Source of the DNA: Sergeia podlipaevii
Taxonomy: Eukaryota; Euglenozoa; Kinetoplastea; Trypanosomatida; Trypanosomatidae
Reading direction: 5' to 3'
DNA length: 57,156 nt
Assembly (NCBI GenBank): GCA_030849805.1
Contig: JASANZ010002156.1
Coordinates: forward strand, 1 to 57,156
A program made the translations under genes and the position numbers. Of this stretch, positions 40,270 through 50,247 are shown in pieces; positions within the stretch are counted from its first letter, which is position 1; each line of letters begins with the position of its first letter. The notes under the pieces are model-generated. The model was not told the origin of the DNA. It did not search any database and saw only the letters and a program-made list of their open reading frames with translations.

Positions 40270-43200
40270 ATGGGCAGTGCAACTAGCAATGCTTTAGATG
40301 GCGGTGTGGCACCTCAACCATCCCCTTGTCCAGTGTTTTACAACTACATGCCTCGGTCTTCTGTAGTGCCAGAGATCGCGTTGCCCACGCTTGGAGCCAG
40401 CGGCGCGGTTCGTAGACTGCAAAGAGGATTTGCATCCCACATTACGCAGATCTGTCCGGTCCCTTCCAGTCCCTTTGCGCAGCCTCCTTCGCCATTGTCC
40501 GCATCGACGCGTTTGGCATCTTCCTCTCAGCCGCAAGCGTCGTCGTTAACCTCCGCTGCTGCGTCTGCCGCTGCAACGCCAATGAGCTTCTCCTCACGTC
40601 TTTCTGAAGGCGTGAGTCCACGGCCGCCACCCTTTATTATCACTTCCCCTGCTTCATCTCAACTCCTGCCAGGGGTCACGCCTCTTTCTTCAGGCACTCT
40701 CAGCAGCAGCCACAACAACAGCAGCTCCTCCGTCGTGGGCGGCACCACGCAACCGCAGACACCGAAAGGGGTTGTAGTTGCCTTGTCAGAGGCGTCTACG
40801 CCAAGGGCCGCGCCGCAGCAGCCGCAACCGTTGTCAGCTTCGTTTCGTCAGCAGCGACCTCCGCACATGGCGCTGAGTGCATGCTACCTCATTGCTTATG
40901 AGGTGAGCGAGGAAGGTCGTCTTGCGCCGGCCTTTACAGAGCGCAACAACACGGTTTCTCCGCTCCGGATAGCCCAAGGGCAGACTGCTGCCGCTCAGCA
41001 GCTACAGCAGGTTGGCATTGGCTTCAATCTCAGCAGCAACGTAGCAACCGCGCCTGCTAGCATGCGGGTGTCATGTCTATCGGAGAGGGCGATGTGCGGG
41101 TTCTCGGGCCGCGATGGCTCTCACCCGGATAGTTGTCCCAGTCCACCTTTCTCTCCCTTTTCTGGCAGTTCGAACAATCAACGATTACATCAACTGTCTG
41201 GCGAAGGGGGTAACTCAGCGACAGCGGCGCCATCATCGCCGGCACCTCCTCTCCCCTCTACGTCTCTCCTGCCCAATAGCATTCCTAGCGGCATCAACGT
41301 TTGTGCAAGCCCTCGCAAAACCACCTTTGCTAGAGTGGACCCGGTGCTTGCCACCCCAGCGGACAGTTTTACCAGCGTCAAGACGCCACACTCAGTGCTG
41401 ATTCGCGATAGCACGTTGACGATGGAGCGGGAGTCTCCTTCAGTGAGGAGCCGCTCCTCGCGGCGCTTTACGAAGCTCTGCGTATCTCACCGCACGCGGT
41501 ACTGCTTCTTCAACGATAGTCGCACGCACGAGGCACACGTGACCTTCACTTTTTGCCACTTGGACCAAGCAGCAGCCATCATAGGCACCGTCACCGCTGC
41601 CACGTCAGCAGCGACGTGTTCCTCTGAGGCAGCACGCTCACAATCCACGTCCAATCAGCGGCAACAATCACCGTCGTCACAGTCGCAGCCCCAAATCACG
41701 AAATTGTTGTGCCAGCCTACACAGCGAGCGAAATCTTTGCGACCTGTGGAGGAAGGCGGCACAAGCAGCGAGTCCACTTCGCTGTTCTCGCCACTGGCAA
41801 CAGCGTACGTGGAGATCAGCTCGTTAGTGAGGGTGCAAGACTTTTTGCAATTGCTGCATGTCGACTCTGCACGACCCGCCGCGCTGTCCGCCGTAAGCAA
41901 TAGCGGCGGAGGCACAACCGCCGTGACCACCACAACCACAGTGCTGCCACAAATCTTGCCACCGTCTGCTGATGTTGAGGGGGAGGATATGAACCGGAAA
42001 ATTTCCGAGAACTTGTCCAAGGGACACGTAGTGCAAGTCTTTCTTGTGCTGGCCCCCGGCACATCCATCTCTGTTGTCGAGTCCGCCTCTATCAAGGCGT
42101 ACCACATCTCCACCACTTTTGTTCCCTTCTCTAGCAAGCGCAGTCTAGCCACCTCTACTCCTGGTCGCAGCCTTACCAACTCTGCCATAAGGGCCGCCAA
42201 GGAGCGCGTTCGTACTCTGGTCAAGAATACCTATAAGCACTCGTTGATGTGGGTGTCCAGCGACATCATAGTGGACCCGCAGCAGCAGGGTGAGGACATG
42301 CTGAGCATGAGTCTCGGAGCTGTGCGTGGGGCGCATAACCACTTGACCCCAGTCGCGCTTGCGGACGCACCACAGGTGCAAGCGTCTGTCACCACACGGG
42401 TGGATGTGTCAGAAGGTGGGCTTCCTTCTCAAGCTTTGAATGGCGATGGCCATCACCGTAAGTCTGACTGTGAGGATAGAAAAGAGACAGGTGATGTCGA
42501 TAATGCCTCCTGTGACACGCTCTCGAGAGCTGACGTTGACACCGCTGGATATCAGAGCGACGTAGAAGGCGGCGAAGACGAGAATGATGGTTGCTTTTCT
42601 AGCCTAGCTTCTCCTGATGGAGGCCCTGCTCAAGAAACAACATGTTGGGATGATGAAAATGTTGATGGTGGTGCTGTCTTGCCGCCTGCCATCCGTGTTC
42701 TCTCCGCCTTGCGACGCAATCGTGGCTCAGACACCAGCAGCAGTGGTGACAGCGATGGTGGCGACGATGGGTCGCCCACGATGATACGCTCGGACTGCAG
42801 CAACTCAGACTGCAGTTGCACGTCTATTGCGTCCTGCTCCTCCTCTCTACCGCTCCTCAATGACTACCAAAGGACATCCAGTCCAACTAAAGCTGGGAAC
42901 CGTGCGCCAGCAACAACGCACCGTCAACCGCGGCCCCAGACTCCTTCTGCAGAACCTGTCGGCAAGCCTTCGCCTCGGCAGATGATCTCTGGGAAGGCTA
43001 CGCAGTGTTCTTTGTCCAAAAATCAGACTAAGATCCTTAAGCCCGATGACCACATCGACCGGCAGAATAGGATTAGCAGTAGTAGCAGCGAAACAGCGAA
43101 GCAAAGCATGGGCATATCTGACGAAAATGAAACCGATGACGATGGCATGGAGGATGTCCATTACGTTCCTGTGCGTCCCTCCCAGGCCTACACACAGACC

Positions 43201-43314
43201 CGTCGCCAGCAGCGACCTCAGCGCGTCGTCAACCGCATCGAGACGCTTCTTCAGTTCGGTGATACTAGCAACGCTTTGTTCCGTCGAAGCAAGCCGATAC
43301 AACTTACTCACTAG
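40270..43314 (+). CDS. Giant disordered MG-starting protein with an exploded DUF1935 fold (1014 aa)
   Basis: Complete reading frame, stop TAG, start after a 10-A run. N-terminus MGSATS fits N-myristoylation (Gly2, Ser6), no Cys3. Most of the protein is Ser/Pro/Gln/Thr-rich and probably disordered. Three separated segments match successive parts of DUF1935: residue 205 (CYLIAYEV, like GLLYRIV), residue 411 (YCFFNDSRTHEAHVTFTF, like WxFYND plus strand) and residue 587 (VVQVFLVLAPGTSI, like VxVYPxET). So the fold seems to be interrupted by inserts of about 200 and 160 residues. The C-terminal 350 residues are Asp/Ser-rich with no recognised domain. Coding-like sequence continues past the stop in another frame (see findings), so the true C-terminus may be longer. 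Confidence 0.82.
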   Translation: MGSATSNALDGGVAPQPSPCPVFYNYMPRSSVVPEIALPTLGASGAVRRLQRGFASHITQICPVPSSPFAQPPSPLSASTRLASSSQPQASSLTSAAASAAATPMSFSSRLSEGVSPRPPPFIITSPASSQLLPGVTPLSSGTLSSSHNNSSSSVVGGTTQPQTPKGVVVALSEASTPRAAPQQPQPLSASFRQQRPPHMALSACYLIAYEVSEEGRLAPAFTERNNTVSPLRIAQGQTAAAQQLQQVGIGFNLSSNVATAPASMRVSCLSERAMCGFSGRDGSHPDSCPSPPFSPFSGSSNNQRLHQLSGEGGNSATAAPSSPAPPLPSTSLLPNSIPSGINVCASPRKTTFARVDPVLATPADSFTSVKTPHSVLIRDSTLTMERESPSVRSRSSRRFTKLCVSHRTRYCFFNDSRTHEAHVTFTFCHLDQAAAIIGTVTAATSAATCSSEAARSQSTSNQRQQSPSSQSQPQITKLLCQPTQRAKSLRPVEEGGTSSESTSLFSPLATAYVEISSLVRVQDFLQLLHVDSARPAALSAVSNSGGGTTAVTTTTTVLPQILPPSADVEGEDMNRKISENLSKGHVVQVFLVLAPGTSISVVESASIKAYHISTTFVPFSSKRSLATSTPGRSLTNSAIRAAKERVRTLVKNTYKHSLMWVSSDIIVDPQQQGEDMLSMSLGAVRGAHNHLTPVALADAPQVQASVTTRVDVSEGGLPSQALNGDGHHRKSDCEDRKETGDVDNASCDTLSRADVDTAGYQSDVEGGEDENDGCFSSLASPDGGPAQETTCWDDENVDGGAVLPPAIRVLSALRRNRGSDTSSSGDSDGGDDGSPTMIRSDCSNSDCSCTSIASCSSSLPLLNDYQRTSSPTKAGNRAPATTHRQPRPQTPSAEPVGKPSPRQMISGKATQCSLSKNQTKILKPDDHIDRQNRISSSSSETAKQSMGISDENETDDDGMEDVHYVPVRPSQAYTQTRRQQRPQRVVNRIETLLQFGDTSNALFRRSKPIQLTH

Positions 43315-46125
43315 GGGTGGCAGCACTACCTCGTGTATCTCCGCAAGAAGAAAGTATCAGCAGTACATTGCAGCAGCGTCGGGGCAAGGTGATAGCTCCT
43401 GAAAGCGGAAGGTCTCCATGAGGAACACAGTGTCAGCTCGCTCAGGGATCTAAGTATCGACAATCTGCAACCTCTTCCAGTTTGGCCACGACTTTCAGTA
43501 ACAGTAGTAGTAGTAGTAAATCCTTAAGTGTTGAAGAATCTCAGTAAGAGCAGGTTAACCATACCCAACAAGTGATAACTTTCGCTAATACAGAGCCTTT
43601 TCTTTCCCCCCTCTCCCCCTTTCTATCGATGTGTATATCTCGTTGAACTGCCGCAAGAAAGCGGTTCTGCGGGTTTCTTCTCTATCGCGCTTTCCGGTAT
43701 AAGAGGAAGGGGGAATTTGGAATCAGCACATGTTTGTATATATTTTTGTATATTTAGCACTCAATGCTAGCGTTTTGATGCTCACTGACTTCTTTCCCCT
43801 TTAAAAAAAAAAAAAAAAACGTGAAGGGGTTTAGCAAAGAGCACTGCAGCACCTCGTTTAGGTTGTTTGCTCGTGGTTCCTTAAAGTAGCATTGCTATTA
43901 TCATTATTTCTATTGCTATTCTTTTTTTTTTTTCAAGTACTCACTAAGCGTGGTTAGGGTAATTTTTATTATTGTTTCATTTTTCTCTCTTTTACTACAC
44001 TAATGGGAAATGGCGCAGGTGCTATTGAGGCCAATAATGGTGCAGCAATGCAGGCTTTTTTTTTTTCTTTTCAGTTTGTTGAGAAATATTGCCAAATTGC
44101 CATGTATGAAAGTATGCATGCGCGTATAGAGGGGGAGCATCCCTTTGTGCTCTTCTTCTTTTTTTCGTTTTTTTTTAATGGGGGGGTTTATCAGACCGAC
44201 CACACGTTGCACTCAAAAATGTTCGTTCACGCGTAAAGAAAAAAATAATAGTATTTTTTTCTCTGCGCATACACAACAACAACAACAAAAAAAAAAAAAA
44301 NAAAAAAAAAAAAAAGAAGACATACCAATAAGAGATAAAAGAGGGAAATAATAAATAAGCGGTGTATTTTCTCTTATGTGTGTGTGCATATATAAACATT
44401 TTTGTAATATTTTTCTCTTTTCTATTTTAGTACAATAACTTCAACTGAAGTAACTACACTAATATTTTTATTTTATCTTTTGCGCGTCATTTTTTTATCA
44501 TCATCATTATTATATACTTTTTTTTTTGGATCAAGTGGTGTGGAGACTTATGTGTGGGCGTGTGTGGACGAGGGAATACAGCCGTCGTAGTTTTCTCATT
44601 CGGTGCCAGCTTCTCTCTCCTTCGCTCTCTCCATTCTCCGTCGCTGATGCTTTATTTTTATTGCTATTACTACACTTTTCTGTTGTTGTTGCTTTATATG
44701 TTTGAGCGTTGCTTTCTTTTTCTTTCCTGCCTCTTCCTTTTTACTACTCTTTTTTATCTCTCATATGATGACTGCTCATTGTCGTTGTTGACTGCAATCA
44801 GTACATTTCATATTATATTCGCTTAAGGTGAGAGAACTAAAATACAACAAAAGTAATTCAGTAGGCGTCGTCGTGCGTGTACAAGGCGATGTAGAGCAAT
44901 TGGGTTATTATGACCTTACTTCATTGTTGTTCTTCAGGGGAGGAGGGCTACTTAAAGAGTAGAAAGGGGGGGAGAGTGTTTTTCTTTTTATGTACATTTT
45001 CTTTTTATTATTATTATTTTTTCTTGCTCTCTTCTTCCCTCAACCCTTTGCGGTACAATGCCGAGCAATGTCTATGCGGATCAAATACAAGTACGGTTCT
45101 TTTCTTTCTTTCTTCTTGTGCGGCATATTTATGTGCTGATGATGACGTTATAGTGAATGCTTTCTACTTCAATTTACTACCCCTCACTGGCAAGAAGAAA
45201 GGGGAGATCGAACACACCAAAGTTGTGAGAAGGAAAAAAAGGAAGGGAGAAAGAGCATAAAAGGTAATGATTGCGTATATTATTTTCTTTTAATTGGCAA
45301 ACATATATGCGCCTTTCCTCTTTACATCTTCTTTTCTCTTTTCTTTTTTTGTAAAGGTGAGGGCGAGAATGACACTCAGTTGATATTGTTTTACTTTTCT
45401 TTTTCTGATGCGTGTGTTTAGTGGCCAATTGGTAATGTTGTAGTTTCTCCACATTGCCTTTTTTTTTTCTATTCGCATGACTGTTTTTACTAGATCTTTC
45501 AGAAATATACAAAACCATATAAGAGAACACAACCAAAGGCAATAAACGAAATGACCCTACATTGACGTTATCTTTGTTGTTGTTGTTATTTTTGTTGACC
45601 TGTACACCGTGTGTGTGCGGGCGCATACGACCATATATGTACACTTCCGTTGTGAATAAAGCGTTTCTTTTTTATTTTGTTTTTTTCCTCTGTCTGCTTC
45701 ACCTACATACAAATTCTCTACTTTTTTTTCTTTCATGTTTTACTTTCATTTACTGCTAGATATTAGTTCCTCGTACTTGAGTACTTTGCGTTCCCACAGT
45801 TTCCATTATTATTGTTGTTACTGTTATTATTATTGTTATCACTATCTCTTTCTTTTCGTGCCTTTTTTTTTCAATTGCCAGCATTTGCAGTGACAAGGAG
45901 CGAACAGCTAGCACGCGCAGACCTCAACGTAGATATCTCATTCAAGGAGTTTCTTTTTTTCCTTTAAAAACACTTTTTTCTTCACTTTCTATTTTTGTTT
46001 TTGTTTTTTTTCCAAGCATTCACTAAGACAAGGCATACGTTAATACATCATTGCTTCATCTCTATTTTGTTTTCCTTTGAAAATAAATCTTTGAAGAGAG
46101 AACAGTTTTTTTTTTAAAAAAAAAA
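43315..46125. other. Long spacer with a coding-like tail, an orphan MG reading frame and an unknown base
   Basis: The first 230 bases look like coding sequence in a shifted frame (to a TAA at 43545-43547). Further on are a 17-A run near 43803-43819, a strong T tract with AG at 43936-43937, and a small open frame starting with MGNGAG at 44003. One undetermined base (n) sits inside a poly-A run at 44301, probably an assembly join or low-quality base. The rest is AT-rich with no supported gene. The T/C tract at about 46056-46079 with AG at 46095-46096 is a candidate acceptor for the next gene. Confidence 0.6.
44003..44236 (+). other. Questionable small open frame starting MGNGAG (77 aa)
   Basis: It sits 66 bases after a good pyrimidine tract/AG and opens with a Gly2 N-terminus and about 16 protein-like residues. 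The remainder passes through poly-T tracts and gives Phe runs, with no DUF1935 signature. It may be chance or the start of a decayed acylated-protein gene. Reported only for completeness. Confidence 0.2.
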
Positions 46126-46743
46126 ATGGGCTGTGGAGCCAGCTATGAGGAAGTCGCCGATAACTATGTGCACGAGGCACGCGACAACAAAACATACGGC
46201 ATCATCAAAAGCAATTATGGTGCTCCCGATCTCAAGATGCTGAGAGACGGGAAGGAGACCGTTTTTATGAGGCCTGTCTTTGTGGGTGAGCCAGGCTCTA
46301 AAGAAACCATTTTCCTTCTTACTACAAAAAGTACCGTAGATGTGTCCAGCACGAACGGTGGCACGCACAGAGACAGCATGGTCCCATCTGATGAAGACGA
46401 TGAGGAAGGAGAAAGTGGTGATGATGACCGCGGCACCTTATCAAGGAAGAAAAAGAAGGACGACAATCAGACAGAGCGGGTGCGCTGGGGCATATACAAC
46501 GACAGTAGCAACACCGCAGTACTCACCTGCACTTTTCATCATGCAGGCGGGGTGGTGGTTTTGGACGATAATGCTGAGGTGGAGGAGTTCAGTGGCGACA
46601 AGTTGCGCATCACTAGTTCTATTTCACCTGCGGAGACGCTACGATTTGTGGAGGGAGCCATTACTTCTTACAAGTGGACGTGCTCGCTCGTCGACCGCAA
46701 GGGCACCTCGGAGGAGCTTACTGCTCTGGCTGTGAAGAAGTAG
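46126..46743 (+). CDS. MGCG dually acylated, diverged DUF1935 protein (205 aa)
   Basis: Complete gene, stop TAG. The ATG follows a perfect 10-T/10-A palindromic run. N-terminus MGCGAS predicts myristoylation plus palmitoylation. First half: LKMLRDGKETVFMRPVF and IFLLTTK, corresponding to the first strands of the fold. A charged insert (about residues 75-118, acidic then Lys-rich) follows. The second half is VRWGIYNDSSNTAVL, then ISPAETLRFVEGAITSYKW, matching the WxxYND and VYPxETxxFxxG elements. It is the closest relative in the window of the gene at 48044, with the same order and GDKLRI motif. Role inferred: membrane-anchored scaffold. Confidence 0.9.
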   Translation: MGCGASYEEVADNYVHEARDNKTYGIIKSNYGAPDLKMLRDGKETVFMRPVFVGEPGSKETIFLLTTKSTVDVSSTNGGTHRDSMVPSDEDDEEGESGDDDRGTLSRKKKKDDNQTERVRWGIYNDSSNTAVLTCTFHHAGGVVVLDDNAEVEEFSGDKLRITSSISPAETLRFVEGAITSYKWTCSLVDRKGTSEELTALAVKK

Positions 46744-46794
46744 AATGCGGAATGCAATTATGTGTGTGTGTGGGTATATCAAGAGCTTGACACT

Positions 46795-46834
<40 letters not shown>

Positions 46835-48043
46835 AATGAGTTTCATTTTAATTCCAGTGATATATTACAGTTCTGTTATTTTTTTTTCCACTTTTTTCTT
46901 TTGAAAAGAAGCTGAAGAAAATGCATGTTCTTTAAATATATATTGTTGAAGATTGAGGAAGTATTTAGAAAAAAAGCAAAGAAGTCACCATCCTGCAAGC
47001 TTTCATGTGTACATCTCTGTGTGTATGGTTGGTGACCACTTAATCTTTATTGTTTGCTTCTTCCACCCTCACCAATAAGGTAGCACCGTGTGTGTGTGTG
47101 TCTTTTGTCTCTCTCTCTATATATATATATGCGCAGCATTCTATTTTTTTTTCTTGATTGCTTTGTTTTATTTGTGCTATGATGTGCATATAAAAAAGTA
47201 TATTTCAAGTTCTATTTTTTTTTTCTCTTGTTGTTTTCGTTGCTCTACTATTATTCCTTTTTTCCTGTTGATTGCGTTGTACCACTGAAGATGAGGTATG
47301 CGTAAGTGAAATATGAGAAGGAAGAAAGATAGTAGTGTGTATATGTGTGCGTTGCTGCTTGTACTGATACAAGGAATATATCTGGCATGCGACCCTCTTT
47401 TTTCACCATTATGTTTGTGCTATCTTCTTTTGTTTGTTTGTTTGCTGTTGTTGCATCCAGAGATGTAATGAGATTTGAGCATAAACAACAAAAAAAAGTG
47501 TTGTGTTGTGAATGAAAGAACAGTCTATTTCAGATCCTGATATCATTCTATCAATTTTGTTTGTTTGTTTGTTTTTAGCTACTACTGCCACTTACTATTA
47601 ATATTGTTGTTACTATTATCATTTCATGTGCGTATTTGCGTATGTATAGAGCTACATATGCGCCTATTTTGATGTCTTTCTATATATATATATCGTTGTT
47701 GTTGTTGTTTTTTCCCTCTTGTGGACAGAATATTTTATACAGCTCAAACAAATATATATATATATATATATATATCAAGTTGAGGAGATCCCCCCCTTTT
47801 TTCTTTCAGACTACAAAATGAACCCAAATTCGTTACTCTTGTATTTGATATATAATATATAATATGTATAGATAGATGCTATTTCATCGTTCTCTCTCAT
47901 CTGCCTTGCCATTGTGCTTTATTTAGGTTGATTTTACTATACTCGCAAAGAGCCGCCCTAAAAGCCATATATTCATATATATATACATATATATATTAAG
48001 CTACTCAACTTTATTGTAAAGTCGTCCTACAACAAACAACACA
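46744..48043. other. Intergenic spacer
   Basis: No gene is supported. Contains a CA repeat at about 46799-46830, TA repeats near 47754-47775, and a T/C tract (about 47889-47924) with AG at 47925-47926, the best acceptor candidate for the gene at 48044 (5' UTR about 117 bases). Confidence 0.65.
46799..46830. repeat. CA dinucleotide microsatellite
   Basis: About 16 CA units, read directly from the sequence, in the 3' region of the preceding gene. Confidence 0.95.
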
Positions 48044-48745
48044 ATGGGCTGCGGATCGAGCATTCAGAAAGCAGACGAGAGTAAGAAGACTCTTGAGGCT
48101 CAACACGAGTCACTTTCCAATCTTTGCAAGACCTACTGCGGCAAACCAGATCTTTTGCTCTTTGGCAGCGACACAGATGCTCACAGCAAGATAGTGATGC
48201 AGCCCGCCTTTTGCCGCTCAGAGGGCGGCGCCATTTATCTTCTCTCTCTCGTTATGGAGGAGAAGCCCTCCACCTACCCTGCCTCTCCTTCCACATCAAT
48301 CTTAAATGGGAAGAGGGGCAATACGAACATCAGAAATGCAGAGGAAGAAGAGGAATTGGAAGGAGGAGCCACTACAGCTGCAGCGGGTCAGCATGAAAAC
48401 GGAGAGCAAGAGCAGAACCGCCACAATCAAGAGACAGAGGCACCGGCGGCGCAGGAGAAGCCCGTTCCTTGCGTACGCTGGGCCCTGTACAACGACACCC
48501 GCTCTGACGCCGAGGTCACAATTACTTTTTTTCGAGCCAAGAACATACGAGTGCTGTCAAAAACGATCAAATCAGAGGACCTCGGTGGTGACAAACTGCG
48601 AATTCACTTCAAACTTGCGCCAACAAGGACCATCCCGGTGATAGAGGGCGAAGCATCTGGGTACTTATGGAAGTGCCAAATGCGTAATATGAAGGGCACG
48701 TTTGCACCTATGCAAGCGATGAACCTCAAGCGAGACGCACAGTAA
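48044..48745 (+). CDS. MGCG dually acylated, diverged DUF1935 protein (233 aa)
   Basis: Complete gene, stop TAA. N-terminus MGCGSS predicts dual acylation. The layout matches the neighbour at 46126: YCGKPDLLLF and IVMQPAF near the start, IYLLSLV, a charged, Gln/Glu-rich insert of about 65 residues, then VRWALYNDT, GGDKLRIHFKLAPTRTIPVIEGEASGYLWKCQ. The two are an old tandem duplicate pair; similarity is confined to protein motifs and spacers do not align by eye. The insert is in the same place as in the neighbour but different in sequence, so it is likely disordered. Confidence 0.9.
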   Translation: MGCGSSIQKADESKKTLEAQHESLSNLCKTYCGKPDLLLFGSDTDAHSKIVMQPAFCRSEGGAIYLLSLVMEEKPSTYPASPSTSILNGKRGNTNIRNAEEEEELEGGATTAAAGQHENGEQEQNRHNQETEAPAAQEKPVPCVRWALYNDTRSDAEVTITFFRAKNIRVLSKTIKSEDLGGDKLRIHFKLAPTRTIPVIEGEASGYLWKCQMRNMKGTFAPMQAMNLKRDAQ

Positions 48746-49776
48746 CATACTCTCTCAGCAAATGCTACCCAGCCACATTGATATTGTTTTTATTAATGTG
48801 GTTTCATTTTATGTTTGTCTTCATCTCTTCCTCTTCACTTCACCTTTAAAAAAGTACATATTACGTTTGTGTGTGTGTGTGTGTGTGTGCGTCAAACGCT
48901 TGCTGTTACATTAATGAGCTGTGGCAGCATCTGCTTCATGTTTGTTTGACTTTTATATTTATGTGCCTATTATTGTTAATATCATTATTATTTTGAAGTT
49001 ATCAAACGTGTTTTTTTTTTTTTTGCTTTGCTTGAAATGCTAATTCATGTTTGAGAAAGGGAGTTAAAAGTCAAGGTGTAAAAAAGAAAAAAATAAGAAC
49101 TTTTGGTTTGTTATGTTTGATCTGCTCGTGATATGCATATATATATATAATGATGTGTATTGGTGCCTTCCCATTTTTCCATGCAAAGATCCAAAGCGGA
49201 CAACCATGCATCAGTTTCCAAGTTCATTCCCATTAGGAATATGTGAAGTTATTTCTTTTCTTTTTTGTATCTGTGTGCATATCTAAGCAATCCATATTCA
49301 GTTTATTTATTTATGGCGACGCAGATGTGCAATGTCGGAGCCTGTTCAATGAGCTGCTTTCATACTGACGAATTCACAGCTGTTTGGAATATGAATGTTT
49401 TGTGTTTGTGTTTGTGTGTGTGCGTGTGTATGTGCTTATTTTTGAGAAAAAAAAAATACTGATTCGATGCGAGATACTTTCTCGTTTCTAAGCCCTTTGT
49501 GGAAAGGGGAAAAAATATAATGACTCGATGAAGCATCATAGCCCAATACACGATTTTCTGGTTTACGTACTTCTCTGTTCTCCTCCTCCATATTGTTTTA
49601 TCTATGCTCATTTTTCTTTTCCTCTCTCCTTCTTTTTTTTCTTTGAATGCCAGTAGTTTTCACAATCCCACTGCGACCGTACTTACACTTAGCTTGTTTT
49701 TTCTTTCCTATACTTATCTCTCTCTTTTCCTCTTCTTTAATATATTTTCTTCTCTGTCCTTTTATCCATCATCATC
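48746..49776. other. Intergenic spacer with double pyrimidine tract
   Basis: No gene is supported. Contains a GT repeat near 48869-48889. Before the next gene are two long C/T tracts: one at about 49608-49644 followed by AG at 49652-49653, and one at about 49696-49770 with no AG until after the ATG. Confidence 0.65.
49608..49653 (+). promoter_or_regulatory. Candidate spliced-leader acceptor for the gene at 49777
   Basis: Dense C/T tract followed by the first AG at 49652-49653. It would give a 5' UTR of about 123 bases that is itself very pyrimidine-rich. Confidence 0.45.
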
Positions 49777-50247
49777 ATGGGCAGCAAAAACGCTAAGGAA
49801 GTGAACGAGAACGGTTTCGCCCTCGAGGGTCCTCAGGGGTTCACTTACGATGAGATGAAGTCCGTCTTTGACAAGAAGAACGGTCTTCTCTTCCGCCTTG
49901 TCAACGCTAATGAGAAGCAGTGGGCCTACTACAACGACACCAAGAAGTACGAGTTCCACGTGACCGTCACCTTCGGTTCTCAGAGCAGCAACCTCGTTGC
50001 TCTCGGCGAGACTTCCCTCGTGGAGCAGCCCGAGGGAGGCTGGTCTGCCACCGTGATCGTCTACCCCGGCATTACCATGCCCTTCATCCAGGGTGATATC
50101 GTGGGCTTCAACTCCACCGTGAACGCTGTGCTTCTGACCACTGAGTATAAGGACATGAAGAAGAAGGAGAAGAAGGACGCCAAGAAGGCCGAGAAGGCGG
50201 CCAAGAAGGCGGCTGAGAACGGTGGTGAGCCCGAGGAGGTGGCGTAA
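49777..50247 (+). CDS. DUF1935 (SMP-like) protein with lysine-rich tail (156 aa)
   Basis: Complete gene, stop TAA. N-terminus MGSKNA has Gly2 and Ser3 but no Ser6 or Cys3, a weaker myristoylation signal and no palmitoylation site. Residues about 25-125 are a canonical DUF1935 domain: FDKKNGLLFRLVN, WAYYNDT, FGSQSSNLVALGET, VIVYPGITMPFIQGD. From residue 125 a Lys/Ala-rich helical tail (DMKKKEKKDAKKAEKAAKK) ends in an acidic stretch. Codon choice is extremely biased (AAG, GTC, CTC, GAG almost only), as in abundant proteins. The basic tail could bind microtubules (acidic tubulin tails), membranes or nucleic acid. Family knowledge favours the pellicular cortex; this is inference. Confidence 0.92.
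   Translation: MGSKNAKEVNENGFALEGPQGFTYDEMKSVFDKKNGLLFRLVNANEKQWAYYNDTKKYEFHVTVTFGSQSSNLVALGETSLVEQPEGGWSATVIVYPGITMPFIQGDIVGFNSTVNAVLLTTEYKDMKKKEKKDAKKAEKAAKKAAENGGEPEEVA

Noticed and set aside
43954..43959. TTAGGG telomere-like hexamer
   Set aside because: A single unit in an AT-rich spacer is expected by chance; no array is present.
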